Assembly: GCA_027459645.1 (NCBI GenBank)
Contig: DAIDHQ010000032.1
Location: 62,001-126,000, forward strand
Direction of reading: 5' to 3'
DNA from: Vulcanimicrobiota bacterium
GTDB lineage: Bacteria; Vulcanimicrobiota; Vulcanimicrobiia; Vulcanimicrobiales; Vulcanimicrobiaceae
Length of the DNA stretch: 64,000 nucleotides
Position numbers and translations under genes: made by a program. The notes under the pieces were generated by a model. That model searched no databases. It worked only from the letters and a program-made list of their open reading frames with translations, and was not told the origin of the DNA. Below, in pieces: positions 17,759 through 27,645 of the stretch. Each line of letters starts with the position of its first letter. Position 1 is the first letter of the stretch.

Positions 17759-18754
17759 ATGCGCCGCATTGTTGCGATTGTCGCCACCACGCTTGCGCTT
17801 GTATGTGCGCCGGTGGTTCCCGCGCGTGCGGCCGAACCCGCGCCGCTGCAACGGCTTCAGGCCGAACTCCATCGTCTTGCGGCACGCTTGCCTGCTTCCG
17901 CGGCAGCCGAGGTCCTCGATCTCTCGACCGGATACACCGTCGGCTATAACGCCGGCGAAACGATGCCTGCAGCATCGACGATCAAGGTGCCCGTGATGGT
18001 CGAAGTCTTTCGGCAACTCGCCGAAGGACGCTTCGATCTGAACACGCGCGTGACGCTTCGCGCGAGCGATAAGGATTACGGCTCCGGCGATCTCTGCGAT
18101 GCCGCAGACGGCACGAGCTATCCGGTCTCGACGCTGCTCGAACGCATGATCGAGGTCAGCGACAACACCGCTTCCAATATGTTGATCCGCCTCGTCGGCC
18201 GTTCGAACATCAACGTGGAGATGGAACGGCTCGGCTTGGAGCACACCCATCTGGCCACCGACGTGCGCACGAATCACTGGTCGGTGCGCACGGCGCTGCG
18301 ATCGTCGCCGGGCGACATGGTGCGCTTGCTCGAACTCATGGCGAAACGCAAGCTCATCGACGAGTGGTCGTCGAACGAAATGATCTCGATCCTAGAAGAC
18401 GATCAGATCAACACGTTGCTGCCCGAGCCGCTGCCGGAAGACGTGGCTATCGCGCACAAGACCGGAAGCTTCTTCGACACGCTCGACGACGTCGGCATCG
18501 TCTTCGAAGACGGTGCGCCGTACGTCATTGCGGTTATGACGACGCACCTGCCGTCGCTGCCGATCGGGCGCACGTTCATCCGCACTCTTTCGAAGCTCGC
18601 ATACCAGAAGGAAGCGCAGCTCGCGCAGTGGCGTGAAGACGCCGGCTTGCCGCCCTTCATCATCGCACCCGGCGGCACGTCTTCTCTATCGGCTCCCGAC
18701 GTTCGCTACTGGTCTCGCGCGGTCACGGCAACGGGAAGCGGCGGCCGGGAGTAG
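17759..18754 (+). CDS. class A beta-lactamase-like serine hydrolase
   Basis: A secreted serine hydrolase of 331 residues with a cleavable signal peptide ending near PARA (about residue 24). All three class A motifs are present with normal spacing: S73-T-I-K76, S134-D-N136 and K234-T-G236 (HKTGSF). The deacylating Glu of the omega loop cannot be assigned with confidence, so a penicillin-binding hydrolase is an alternative. GTG at 17741 is in frame and would suit a leaderless mRNA given the TATAAT at 17725. The gene converges with ilvE. Confidence 0.88.
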   Translation: MRRIVAIVATTLALVCAPVVPARAAEPAPLQRLQAELHRLAARLPASAAAEVLDLSTGYTVGYNAGETMPAASTIKVPVMVEVFRQLAEGRFDLNTRVTLRASDKDYGSGDLCDAADGTSYPVSTLLERMIEVSDNTASNMLIRLVGRSNINVEMERLGLEHTHLATDVRTNHWSVRTALRSSPGDMVRLLELMAKRKLIDEWSSNEMISILEDDQINTLLPEPLPEDVAIAHKTGSFFDTLDDVGIVFEDGAPYVIAVMTTHLPSLPIGRTFIRTLSKLAYQKEAQLAQWREDAGLPPFIIAPGGTSSLSAPDVRYWSRAVTATGSGGRE

Positions 18755-18775
18755 CGTAGCTCGAACGAAACGCGC

Positions 18776-19726
18776 TTACACCGCTGCCGGTTTTTTGGCG
18801 GCGGAATAGACGCTCGTGAGCCAGTCGGCGTACGCCGGAACCTTATTGCGCACGACGCCTTGATAGATTTCGCTGAGCTGTTTTGAAATCGGACCGATCT
18901 TGCCGTCGCCGACGACGCGGTGGTCGACCGATACGATGTGCGCGATGCCGGCCGCAGTGCCCGTAAAGAACAGCTCCTCGGCGGCATAGAGTTCTCCGCG
19001 ATCGATGGAACGCTCGATGACCTGGATCTTCAACTGTTCCTGCGCGATCTGCATGATCGCGCGCCGCGTGCAACCTTCGAGCACGTTTTGAGACGGATCG
19101 GGGGTATAGAGCGCGCCGTTGCGCACGAGGAACAGATTTTCCGCCGAGCCTTCGCTCACGTGGCCGTCGTGCGAGAGCAGAATCGCTTCATCGTAGCCGT
19201 TGTTGACCGCTTCGCTCTTCGCCAGCGCCGAGTTGACGTAGAGGCCGGTGATCTTCGCTCGGGGCGGCGCCATAGTGTCGTCGGCACGCCGCCACGAACT
19301 GACGCAAACGCTCAATCCCTTCGACGCATCGAGATAGCTCGTGAAGGGCACGGGGATGATCGCAAACGTGTCGGGCACGTTGTGCAAGCGCACGCCGATA
19401 TCTTCGGCCGATTTAAAGATGCACGGACGCAGGTAGATGTCGGTTCTGAAGTTGTTGCGGCGCACCAAGTCGACGGTGATGTCGATCAGCTCGTCGGTCG
19501 TGTGCGGAATCTTCATGGTAAGGATCTTTGCGGACGTCGAGAGACGGTCGTAGTGCTCGCGCAGCAACACGAGGTACATCTCGCTTTCGGCGACGTCCCA
19601 ATAGCCGCGAATCCCTTCGAAACACCCGGTCCCGTACTGCAGGCCGTGCGTTAGCAATCCGACTTTCGCCTCGTCATAACGACAGAAGCGCCCGTTGATA
19701 TAGACCGTAATATCCGAAAGATCCAC
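18776..19726 (-). CDS. ilvE: branched-chain amino acid aminotransferase
   Basis: PLP class IV aminotransferase of 316 residues that transfers the amino group between glutamate and branched-chain 2-oxo acids. Signs are ITVYINGRF at the start, GLLTHGLQYGTGCFEGIRGYW (substrate loop), YLRPCIFKSAEDIG, GLYVNSALAKSEA with the PLP lysine, EAILLSHDGHVSEGSAENLFLV and FFTGTAAGIAHIVSVD. The start is GTG at 19726, with TAAGGAG eight bases upstream. A single unlinked gene. D-amino-acid transaminases share the fold but not this substrate loop. Confidence 0.94.
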   Translation of the reverse strand: MDLSDITVYINGRFCRYDEAKVGLLTHGLQYGTGCFEGIRGYWDVAESEMYLVLLREHYDRLSTSAKILTMKIPHTTDELIDITVDLVRRNNFRTDIYLRPCIFKSAEDIGVRLHNVPDTFAIIPVPFTSYLDASKGLSVCVSSWRRADDTMAPPRAKITGLYVNSALAKSEAVNNGYDEAILLSHDGHVSEGSAENLFLVRNGALYTPDPSQNVLEGCTRRAIMQIAQEQLKIQVIERSIDRGELYAAEELFFTGTAAGIAHIVSVDHRVVGDGKIGPISKQLSEIYQGVVRNKVPAYADWLTSVYSAAKKPAAV

Positions 19727-19816
19727 GTCGAAACTCCTTACGCTGCCCGGCTTGTAAGAAACGGGCAAACCCGCCGAAGGTTGCTGCCGAAAGTGCGGCG
19801 CACCTTTAGAAGCGCG

Positions 19817-22033
19817 ATGCCTCGCCTTCCGCTCGCTGCCGCCCTAGCCCTCGGCGCCGTAACGGCAACCGGGAGCATTCTTCTACCCACGAATTGGCAC
19901 ATCTCGCCGCCGCTCGGACCGGTTGCAACGACCGGAACGATGCCGCAAGGCGTCGCGCTCTCCCCCGACGGAAAGGAACTCGCCGTCGTGGAGGCCGGGG
20001 TGGCTCGGCCGGCGCTACGGATCTTCAGCGTACCGTCGCTGCAAACGTTGGAAGACATTCCGCTCGACGACGCGTTCGGAAAACCGGTATGGCGTGACGC
20101 CACGACGATGGTGGTCGCGGGTGGACAATCGGGCCGCGTTCTCGCCGTCGACCTTCGCACGCAAAAGGTTCGCGCCGAGCCTTCAGGATCGTTTATCGAC
20201 GCGGTGACGATTACGCCGAACGCCGTGGTCGCCGTCGACGACATCCAGGCCGCCGTCGACGTCGCCCATCGCGGGCCGAATTCGAAGTTCGAGAAGCTCG
20301 CGCACGTCGGCGCACACCCTGCGGATGCGCTCGCGCTGCCCGACGGTACCATTGCTGTCGCAAACAAAGGCGAATCGACGATTTCGATCCTGCGCAGCGG
20401 TTCGTCCGAAGCGTTTCCCGTCGATTTGCATCCTGCGGCGCTCGCGCTTTCTCCGGACGGGACGAAGCTCTACGTTGCCTGCGCCGACGCCGATGCAATC
20501 GACGTCGTCGATACGAAGAGCGATCGCGTCGTCCAACGTATAAACGTGGGTTTGCCGCAAGGCGTGGGCGCGTCGCCCAATGCTCTCGCCGTTGCGCACG
20601 ACGGCACGCTCTACGTGACGCTCGGCGCCGAGAACGCCGTCGCGGAGATCCGCAACGGCAAGGTCGTCGCTCGCGTTCCTACCGGGTGGTATCCGACCGG
20701 TGTTGCGGTCGACGAACGCAACGTGTACGTCTCCGACGGCAAGGGCGAATCCGCTCACGCAAATCCGCAATTCGATCCGTTTCGCGCGCACAGCTCGGGC
20801 TTCGTCGCGCGTTTGCTCGTTGGTTCGGTCCGCACGATTCAGCGTTCCGCGTTCGGAACCGAAAGCACCGCGAGCGTCCTTGCGAATATTCCGACGCCGA
20901 TGCCCACGCCGCCGCAAACGATCGTGCATCCGAACGGACCGATCCGTCACGTCATCTATATCATTCGCGAAAATCGTACGTACGACCAGATTCTCGGCGA
21001 TCTTGCCGGAGCGAACGGCGATCCGCAGCTGGTCGAGTTCGGCGAGAAGAACACGCCGAACAACCACGCGATCGCGAAACGATTCGGCATCTTCGACAAC
21101 ACCTACGCCGACGCGCAAGTGAGCGCCGACGGCCACAACTGGTCGACCGCAGCGTTCGCCAACGACTACCTCGAGCGCCTGTGGCCGCCGGACTACGGCG
21201 GCCGCCGCAAACTCTACGACTTCGAGGATGGCGCGGTCGCAAGCACCCCGCGCAACGGATATCTCTGGGACGACGCGGACCGCCATCACGTATCCGTGCG
21301 CGATTACGGCGAGTTCGTTTCCTATGCGAAGGGCCGCACCGGTTTGGTTACGACGTCGATGCCGGGCTTGAAAGGCCGCATCGATCCGCATTATCCGCCC
21401 TTCGACCTTCGCGTTTCCGACGCCGTGCGTCTGAAAGAATGGAAACGGGAGTTCGACGCTTTCGCACAAAACGGCGGCTTGCCGGCGCTCGAAATCATCC
21501 GTTTGCCTAACGACCACACCTCGGGCACGAAACCCGGCGCTTGGACGCCACAGGCCTACGTTGCCGAGAACGATCTCGCGTTCGGCGAAATCGTCGCTGC
21601 CGTGTCGCACTCGCGCTACTGGAAGAGCACCGCAATCTTCGCGATCGAGGACGACGCGCAAAACGGACCCGATCACGTCAGCGATCAGCGCACGACGTTC
21701 TATCTCGCCTCACCCTATGCATCGCGCGGCGTCCATCACGCACACTATACGACGGCGGCCGTCTTGCGGACGATCGAGTTGCTGCTCGGATTGCCGCCGA
21801 TGTCGATTTACGACGCGGTGGCGTCGCCGCTCTACGACGCTTTTTCGCTGCGCCCCGAAAATGCGTCCGCATACGATGCACTTCCGGAAAGCATCGATCT
21901 CAACGCTCGTAACTCGAAGACTGCCTATGGCGCGCGGCGCAGTTCCCGCATGGATTGGACGCATGCGGATCGCGTAGACGACCGCGTTTTAAACGATATA
22001 CTCGCGCACGTAACGGGTAAGCATCCGAAGTGA
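19817..22033 (+). CDS. secreted beta-propeller phosphoesterase
   Basis: A 738-residue protein with an N-terminal signal or anchor segment (about residues 3-22). A YVTN/YncE-type beta-propeller follows to about residue 370: repeated GVALSPDGKELAVVE, ALALSPDGTKLYVA and GVAVDERNVYVSD. The second half is a phosphoesterase domain of the alkaline-phosphatase-like/phospholipase C group, marked by IYIIRENRTYDQILGDL, NDHTSGTKPGAW and FAIEDDAQNGPDHV. It probably acts on an extracytoplasmic phosphoester. The ATG at 19817 directly precedes the signal; a TTG at 19781 is in frame. Its stop overlaps the next gene. Confidence 0.86.
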   Translation: MPRLPLAAALALGAVTATGSILLPTNWHISPPLGPVATTGTMPQGVALSPDGKELAVVEAGVARPALRIFSVPSLQTLEDIPLDDAFGKPVWRDATTMVVAGGQSGRVLAVDLRTQKVRAEPSGSFIDAVTITPNAVVAVDDIQAAVDVAHRGPNSKFEKLAHVGAHPADALALPDGTIAVANKGESTISILRSGSSEAFPVDLHPAALALSPDGTKLYVACADADAIDVVDTKSDRVVQRINVGLPQGVGASPNALAVAHDGTLYVTLGAENAVAEIRNGKVVARVPTGWYPTGVAVDERNVYVSDGKGESAHANPQFDPFRAHSSGFVARLLVGSVRTIQRSAFGTESTASVLANIPTPMPTPPQTIVHPNGPIRHVIYIIRENRTYDQILGDLAGANGDPQLVEFGEKNTPNNHAIAKRFGIFDNTYADAQVSADGHNWSTAAFANDYLERLWPPDYGGRRKLYDFEDGAVASTPRNGYLWDDADRHHVSVRDYGEFVSYAKGRTGLVTTSMPGLKGRIDPHYPPFDLRVSDAVRLKEWKREFDAFAQNGGLPALEIIRLPNDHTSGTKPGAWTPQAYVAENDLAFGEIVAAVSHSRYWKSTAIFAIEDDAQNGPDHVSDQRTTFYLASPYASRGVHHAHYTTAAVLRTIELLLGLPPMSIYDAVASPLYDAFSLRPENASAYDALPESIDLNARNSKTAYGARRSSRMDWTHADRVDDRVLNDILAHVTGKHPK

Positions 22034-22749
22034 CACCCTGGGTTTTAGCAGGCACGACGTTTCTTGCATCGGCCGTCGAGTTCGTCGAAGCGGCAACCAT
22101 CGTTCTCGCCGTTTCCGTCACGCAAGGCTGGCGGGTAGCGATCGGCGGAACGCTCGCGGCGACGGCCGCCCTCTTCGTCCTCGTCGGCGTCGGTGCGCCG
22201 ATTTTGACGAACGCGCTCTCCCTCGAACGTCTAGAACTGATCGTCGGGCCCTTTCTCATTCTCTTCGGCATCGCGTGGTTGCGCAAGGCCGTGTGGCGTT
22301 TTGCCGGTCGCAAAGCGATGCACGACGAAGCCGCGATCTACGCACGCGAGGTCGAAGATCTGCGAAAGCGCGAACGGGGCCACGGGTTTGCGGTCGCATT
22401 TCAAGGCGTCTTCGTCGAAGGTCTCGAGGTTGCCGTCATCGTGGTAACGTTTGCAGCTTCGACGCCTGCGCTCGTCGCCTGGTCGACCGGCGGCGCGCTC
22501 GGTGCGCTACTGATCGTCACCGTTGCCGCAATCGTCCTGCGTGCCCCGTTCTCGCGCGTTCCCGAAAATGTGCTCAAGGCTATCGTCGGGGTCATGCTGC
22601 TCTCGCTCGGAACCTTTTGGACCGGCGAGGGCGCTCACATTGTCTGGTGGCTCGGCGAGGAGACCCTTTTCGCGCTCATCGCGGGCTATGTCGCGATCGC
22701 GGCTTTGCTCGTAGCACTTCAACGGCGGATCTACCGTGCGCGCGCTTAG
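22030..22749 (+). CDS. FTR1/COG4280-like membrane protein
   Basis: A 239-residue polytopic membrane protein built from two similar halves. Each half has a glutamate motif in a helix: ASAVEFVEAATIVLAVS near the N-terminus and GVFVEGLEVAVIVVTFAAS at about residue 135. These recall the REGxE motifs of the Ftr1 iron permeases, and COG4280 proteins share them. Metal-ion transport is therefore plausible but not shown. It starts at GTG inside the phosphoesterase stop (GTGA) and overlaps a small membrane protein downstream by 14 bases. Confidence 0.68.
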   Translation: MTPWVLAGTTFLASAVEFVEAATIVLAVSVTQGWRVAIGGTLAATAALFVLVGVGAPILTNALSLERLELIVGPFLILFGIAWLRKAVWRFAGRKAMHDEAAIYAREVEDLRKRERGHGFAVAFQGVFVEGLEVAVIVVTFAASTPALVAWSTGGALGALLIVTVAAIVLRAPFSRVPENVLKAIVGVMLLSLGTFWTGEGAHIVWWLGEETLFALIAGYVAIAALLVALQRRIYRARA

Positions 22750-22909
22750 CGAAATCTACGACTTCATTACTGGAGGATCGATCGTCACGCCGTTCGGGCT
22801 CGCGATTGCGATCCTGGCCGCGTTCTGGTTGCCTCACCTGCGGGCCGAAGCATTCGTAGGAATCGCCGCGTTAACGTTCGTCGCCGCCTCATTCGAGCGG
22901 CCAAACTAA
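22736..22909 (+). CDS. small membrane protein coupled to the FTR1/COG4280-like gene
   Basis: A 57-residue product starting at GTG 22736, inside the end of the preceding gene, and stopping at TAA 22907-22909. It has a polar start (VRALSEIYDFITGG), one or two hydrophobic segments (FGLAIAILAAFWLPHL and FVGIAALTFVAASF) and a charged tail. The overlap and the membrane-like composition argue that it is real and made together with the upstream protein, perhaps as a subunit. No family recognised. Confidence 0.55.
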   Translation: MRALSEIYDFITGGSIVTPFGLAIAILAAFWLPHLRAEAFVGIAALTFVAASFERPN

Positions 22910-23008
22910 AGCTTCGTTTCCCAAGCGCATCCAGGTCACTGCTTGCGTACATATGAAGTGGTAGTACAGCCAACAGGGCACTGCTTCGCTGTTTGAGGGG
23001 AACTACGG

Positions 23009-24355
23009 ATGAATTCTACTCCTGCTTCCTCGGGCAATCGCTGGGGAATCGCACTTGCCGGCGTGATCGTGATGATCTGTCTCGGCTCGGTTTACTCCTG
23101 GAGTATCTTTACCAATTCGCTGATCGCCGGCTTTAATTGGTCGACGCAAACGGCGACAATCCCGTTCGAGCTCGCCGTCTTTTTCATCGGTATCGGCGCC
23201 GTCTTCGGTGGCCGTTGGCAAGACCGCGTGGGTCCGCGCACGGTGACGATCGTCGGCGCCGTTATTTGGGGCGTCGGCGTCTTGCTGGCCGGTCTCGGAA
23301 CGCAATCGTTGGGTTCCTGGTGGCTCGACATCACCTACGGCATCATCGGCGGCTTCGGCAACGGCATGGCGTACGTTACGCCGGTTGCCATGGTGACGAA
23401 ATGGTTCCCCGAGCGGCGCGGCCTCGGAAGCGGTATGGTCGTGATGGGCTTCGGCTTGGGAGCGTTCATCTATAACCAGATCGTCACGCGTCTTGCAATT
23501 TACGGCGCCGCGGCGAAGCCCGCGTTGAAATTCGTCACGTCGCGCGCCGATGCGATTAAGACCGGCGGCACGTTTGATCCCTCGTCGTATCTCTTGTCCG
23601 CCGACGCGGTGCACGGGGTCATGACGATATTCATCGTGTCGGGAATCGTCTTTCTCATCATCGGCGGCTTGTGCGCGATGCTTTTAAAGAATCCGCCCGA
23701 GGGCTACAGCGTTGGCGGCGCTACGGCGGCGGCGACGGCTCACACCTCGAGTTACACGCCGGGCGAAGCGCTACGCACGCCCCAGCTCTACGGCCTGTGG
23801 CTGCTGCTATTCCTCAATGTCACCGCCGGCATCTTCGTCATTTCGAACGCCGTGCCGATGATCAGCCAATTCAGCGGCGCCGGCGCAGCCACCGCAGCCT
23901 TGTGGTATGGCTTCATCGCCATCTTCAATGGACTAGGACGCTTTTTCTGGGGATCGATTTCCGACCGCATCGGCCGCGCGATGGCGTACACGGCAATGTA
24001 CGTGGTGCAGATCGTGATCTTCCTCATCGTCGGGCACCTTGCAGGCCTGGCGGGCGTGCTCATCTGCTTCGCAATCATCCTGCTCTGCTACGGCGGCGGT
24101 TTCGGTGTGATGCCGTCGTTTAACGCCGATATGTTCGGGACGAAATACATGGGGCAGATTTACGGGTACATACTCACCGCGTGGGGCGTCGGAGGCGTGG
24201 TGGGACCGTTCGTCGCGGGATTCGTGCAGGATCGCACCGGTTCGTATGCGGGCGGGCTCGTTTGGATCGCGGGAATGCTGGTGATTGCGGCGGTCATCCC
24301 GTTCTTCATCAAGAAACCGGCCGCGCAACCAACCGCAGTTTCGGCGACTCCTTAG
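23009..24355 (+). CDS. OFA-family MFS transporter (oxalate/formate antiporter-like)
   Basis: A 448-residue MFS protein with twelve predicted helices and the OFA-family start: ALAGVIVMICLGSVYSWSIF, then WSTQTATIPFELAVFF, GGRWQDRVGPRTV (loop 2-3 signature) and GGFGNGMAYVTPVAMVTKWFPERRGLGSG. The second half has ISDRIGRAMAYT and GGGFGVMPSFNADMFGTKYMGQIYG. OxlT exchanges oxalate for formate across the inner membrane. A GAGGGG lies nine bases before the ATG. Standing before a formate dehydrogenase operon, formate or oxalate uptake is the natural guess. Confidence 0.9.
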   Translation: MNSTPASSGNRWGIALAGVIVMICLGSVYSWSIFTNSLIAGFNWSTQTATIPFELAVFFIGIGAVFGGRWQDRVGPRTVTIVGAVIWGVGVLLAGLGTQSLGSWWLDITYGIIGGFGNGMAYVTPVAMVTKWFPERRGLGSGMVVMGFGLGAFIYNQIVTRLAIYGAAAKPALKFVTSRADAIKTGGTFDPSSYLLSADAVHGVMTIFIVSGIVFLIIGGLCAMLLKNPPEGYSVGGATAAATAHTSSYTPGEALRTPQLYGLWLLLFLNVTAGIFVISNAVPMISQFSGAGAATAALWYGFIAIFNGLGRFFWGSISDRIGRAMAYTAMYVVQIVIFLIVGHLAGLAGVLICFAIILLCYGGGFGVMPSFNADMFGTKYMGQIYGYILTAWGVGGVVGPFVAGFVQDRTGSYAGGLVWIAGMLVIAAVIPFFIKKPAAQPTAVSATP

Positions 24356-24373
24356 CTCGCAACGGGCACTCCA

Positions 24374-24397
24374 GCGGGGGCCGTACGCGGCCCCCGC
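24374..24397 (+). terminator. strong hairpin between the OFA carrier and fdhA
   Basis: A perfect ten-base-pair stem (GCGGGGGCCG pairing with CGGCCCCCGC) closes a TACG tetraloop. No T-run follows (ACGCTTTCGG), so it is not a standard intrinsic terminator. It may attenuate transcription or set mRNA ends between the carrier and the dehydrogenase genes. Confidence 0.5.
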
Positions 24398-24421
24398 ACG
24401 CTTTCGGTAATACGGGAATTC

Positions 24422-27400
24422 ATGAAGACGACGATCGATCTGACCGCGGGATTATCTGCCGACCTCGATATCGGCGAACGCATTGGCATGCTACCGAACG
24501 TCGCGTCGCAACGTACGAAAAATTTGAAGGGGCGCATCGCGGGCGCGAAGGCCGTCACGAGTTTGTGCTGCTACTGCGCCGTTGGATGCAGCACGCTCGC
24601 ATACGTTAGCGACGAAGGGCGTCTGCTGGACGTCGAAGGCAATCCGGACAGCCCGATCAACGAAGGGCATCTATGCCCTAAAGGCTCGGCGCTCTTCGGC
24701 CTGACCGTCAACGATCAGCGATGGACGACCGTGAAGTATCGCGCGCCGTTTTCCGACCGGTACGAAGAGCGCCCGCTCGCATGGGCGCTCGAGCGCATCG
24801 CACAACTCGTGAAAAAGACGCGCGAAGCAACGTTCGTGCGCGAGTGGACGGATCCGTCGAGCGGCGAACGCAAACGCGTAAACCACACGCTCGGTATCGC
24901 ATCCCTCGGCGGCGCGACCTTCGGCATCGAAGAGAATTACATGCTGGGCAAGCTGATGCGTTCGCTCGGCGTCGTTTCGATCGAAAATCAAGCTCGAATA
25001 TGACACTCCTCGACGGTGCCCGGTCTGGGCACCTCGTTCGGCCGCGGCGGCGCCACGGTGTGGGTTCCCGATCTGGTCAACGCGGACTGCATTTTGATCG
25101 AAGGTTCGAATTTCGCTGAAGCGCATCCGGTAGCGTATCGCTTCGTCATGAAGGCGAAGGAACGCGGCGCCACGATCATTCACGTCGACCCACGGTTCAC
25201 GCGGACGTCGGCCACGGCCGACATTTACGCACCGATACGCAGCGGCACCGATATCGCGTTTCTCGGCGGCGTCATCAACTACGTTCTGACGAACGATCGC
25301 TACTTCAAAGAGTACGTATCTGCATATACGAACGCATCGAACATCGTCGGCGAGCAGTTCAAAGATACCGAAGACCTCGATGGGCTCTTTTCGGGCTACG
25401 ATCCCGAAGGACGCAGCTACGATACCGACACGTGGGCCTACGAAAAGGACGAACGCGGACATGTAAAGCGCGATCCGACGTTTCAGCACGAGCGCTGCGT
25501 GCTCAATGTCTTGCGCCGCCATTACGCCCGTTACACGCCCGAGATGGTCGAACGCGTCTGCGGAACGCCGCAAGCACTCTTCCTGAAAATTGCGAAGCTC
25601 CTGGCGGACAACAGCGGACGCGAGAAGACCACCGCCTTCGCCTACGCCGTCGGTTGGACGCAGCACACCGCCGGCGTCCAATTCATTCGCACGGCTGCAA
25701 TTCTTCAACTATTGCTCGGCAATATCGGACGGCCGGGCGGCGGCATCATGGCGCTTCGCGGGCACGCCGACATTCAAGGCGCCACCGACATTCCGACGCT
25801 CTACGATCTGCTTCCGGGCTATCTGCCGATGCCGTCGGCGTTGCGCAAAGAAGCGACGCTGGAATCGTATCTCTCGGTCAACTCGAAGCCGACCGGCTGG
25901 TGGGCGAATACGCCTAAATACGTGGTGTCCTTGCTCAAAGCATACTACGGCGAGCATGCAACCGCGGCGAACGATTACTGCTTCGACTATCTGCCGCAAT
26001 TGATCGGCGATCACTCGATGTTACCGACCACCTTCGCGATGAAGGACGGCACGGTCAAAGGCTATTTCGTCATCGGGCAAAATCCGGGCGCATCGGGACA
26101 AAACGCAGAGCTCGTGAAAGCGGCGATGGAACGCTTGGACTGGGTCGTGAACATCGATAGTTACGACAACGAGACCGTTTCGTTCTGGCGACGCGAGGGA
26201 GCCGACCCCGGCAAGATCGCGACGGAAGTCTTCTTTCTTCCGGCCGCGACGGTGCTGGAAAAGGAAGGCACCATGACGCAGACGAGCCGCCTTCTGCAGT
26301 GGCACGACAAGGCCGTCGAACCGGCCGGTGATTCCAAGAGCGATGCCTGGTACTTCAACTGGTTCGCGCGGCGATTAAAAGCGTTGTACGCGGATTCGAC
26401 CGACCCGAAGGATCGTCCGATCCAACACATGACGTGGGATTACGATCACGACGATCCGCACGAGCGTGCGAAAGACGAGCCGTCGGTCCTCAAAGTCTTG
26501 CAAGAGATCAACGGCTTCCGCACGGCCGACGGCGAGCAAGTCGCGTCGTTCGCCGAATTGAAGGACGACGGATCCACCGCCTGCGGCGGCTGGATATACT
26601 CCGGCGTGTGCCCCGACAAACATACGAACCGTGCGCGCAACCGTGATGCGAGCGGCCCGTACACGGCCTTGAACTGGGGCTTTGCGTGGCCCGCGAACCG
26701 CCGCACGCTCTACAACCGCGCGTCGGCAGATCCTCAAGGCAAACCGTGGAGCGAGCGCAAGCGCTACGTTTGGTGGGATGACGAGAAGCGTGAGTGGACG
26801 GGCGTCGACGTGCCGGATTTCGTCAAGACGAAAGCACCCGACACGCCCGCCGACCCGGACGGCAAAGGCATGGACGCGCATTCCGGTGCGGATCCGTTCA
26901 TTATGATGCTCGACGGGCGCGGAGCGCTCTTTGTCGCGAGCGGCTTAAAAGACGCGCCGATGCCGGCGCACTACGAACCGTTGCAGTCGGTCGTTGAGAA
27001 CCAGCTCTACGCGCAGCAGTCGAATCCCGCGCTCGGCGAATATCGCCGCCGCGACAATCCGTACAACGCGCCGATCGACGAACGCTACCCTTACGTCTTA
27101 ACGACGTACCGGATCACGGAGCAATCCGGCATCATGACGCGCTACGTGCCGTGGCTCGCCGAGCTGCAGCCCGCGGCGTTCTGTGAAATCGATCCCGAGC
27201 TCGCCGTCGAAAAGCGCATCAAAAGCGGCGATTGGGTGACGATCTCGACCGCGGTCGGCGAAATGGAAGCGCGCGCACTCGTGAGCGGCCGCATGACACC
27301 GCTTCGGATCGGATCGAAGGGCGGCCGCCGGCGCGTGCACCAGATCGGCATCCCGTATAACTTCGGCGATATGGTGGGCCTCGCACGCGGCGATTCCGTC

Positions 27401-27637
27401 GGCAATCTCATCGCGATCTCGCTCGATCCCAACGTTTCGATTCACGAGTCCAAAACGCTGACGTGCGACATCCGGCTGGGGCGCCGCAAAACGCACCATC
27501 GCGACGACATCGATATGGCGGTGCCTTCCGAAGAGCGCGATCCGATGGGTCAACCCGAAGGGAACTGGGCCGGCGCGCATCACGGCCACGGATACCAGCA
27601 CATGCAAGGCGACGACGCAGGAGCATCGACACCATAG
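24422..27637 (+). CDS. fdhA: selenocysteine-containing formate dehydrogenase alpha subunit
   Basis: Oxidises formate to CO2 at a Mo/W bis-MGD centre. The gene must be read through the in-frame TGA at 25001-25003 as selenocysteine 194, giving 1071 residues. Flanking residues ENQARI-U-H match the ARVUHGP active site of FdnG/FdoG, and GTSFGRGGATVWVPD follows as expected. The N-terminal [4Fe-4S] site is C49, C52, C56 and C85. The active-site residues around NCILIEG-like and RRPGGGIMALRGHADIQGATD segments are typical. The N-terminus lacks a twin-arginine signal, unlike FDH-N/FDH-O, so the enzyme probably faces the cytoplasm. Without Sec decoding it would appear as two separate ORFs (24422-25003 and 25016-27637). 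Confidence 0.95.
25001..25036 (+). promoter_or_regulatory. Sec UGA codon and bacterial SECIS element
   Basis: The TGA at 25001-25003 is followed, after 11 bases, by a hairpin: GGTGCCC (25015-25021), loop GGTCT (25022-25026), GGGCACC (25027-25033). Below it CGA and TCG pair around a bulged C at 25014. E. coli fdhF has the same 11-base gap and a loop containing GGUCU, the SelB-binding feature. The element lies in the coding sequence, as bacterial SECIS elements do. Confidence 0.92.
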
Positions 27638-27645
27638 TGCCTACA

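Noticed and set aside
25001-25015. Frameshift or nonsense mutation splitting formate dehydrogenase
   Set aside because: The frame is unchanged on both sides, the codon is TGA at the known Sec position, and a SECIS hairpin follows at the right distance.
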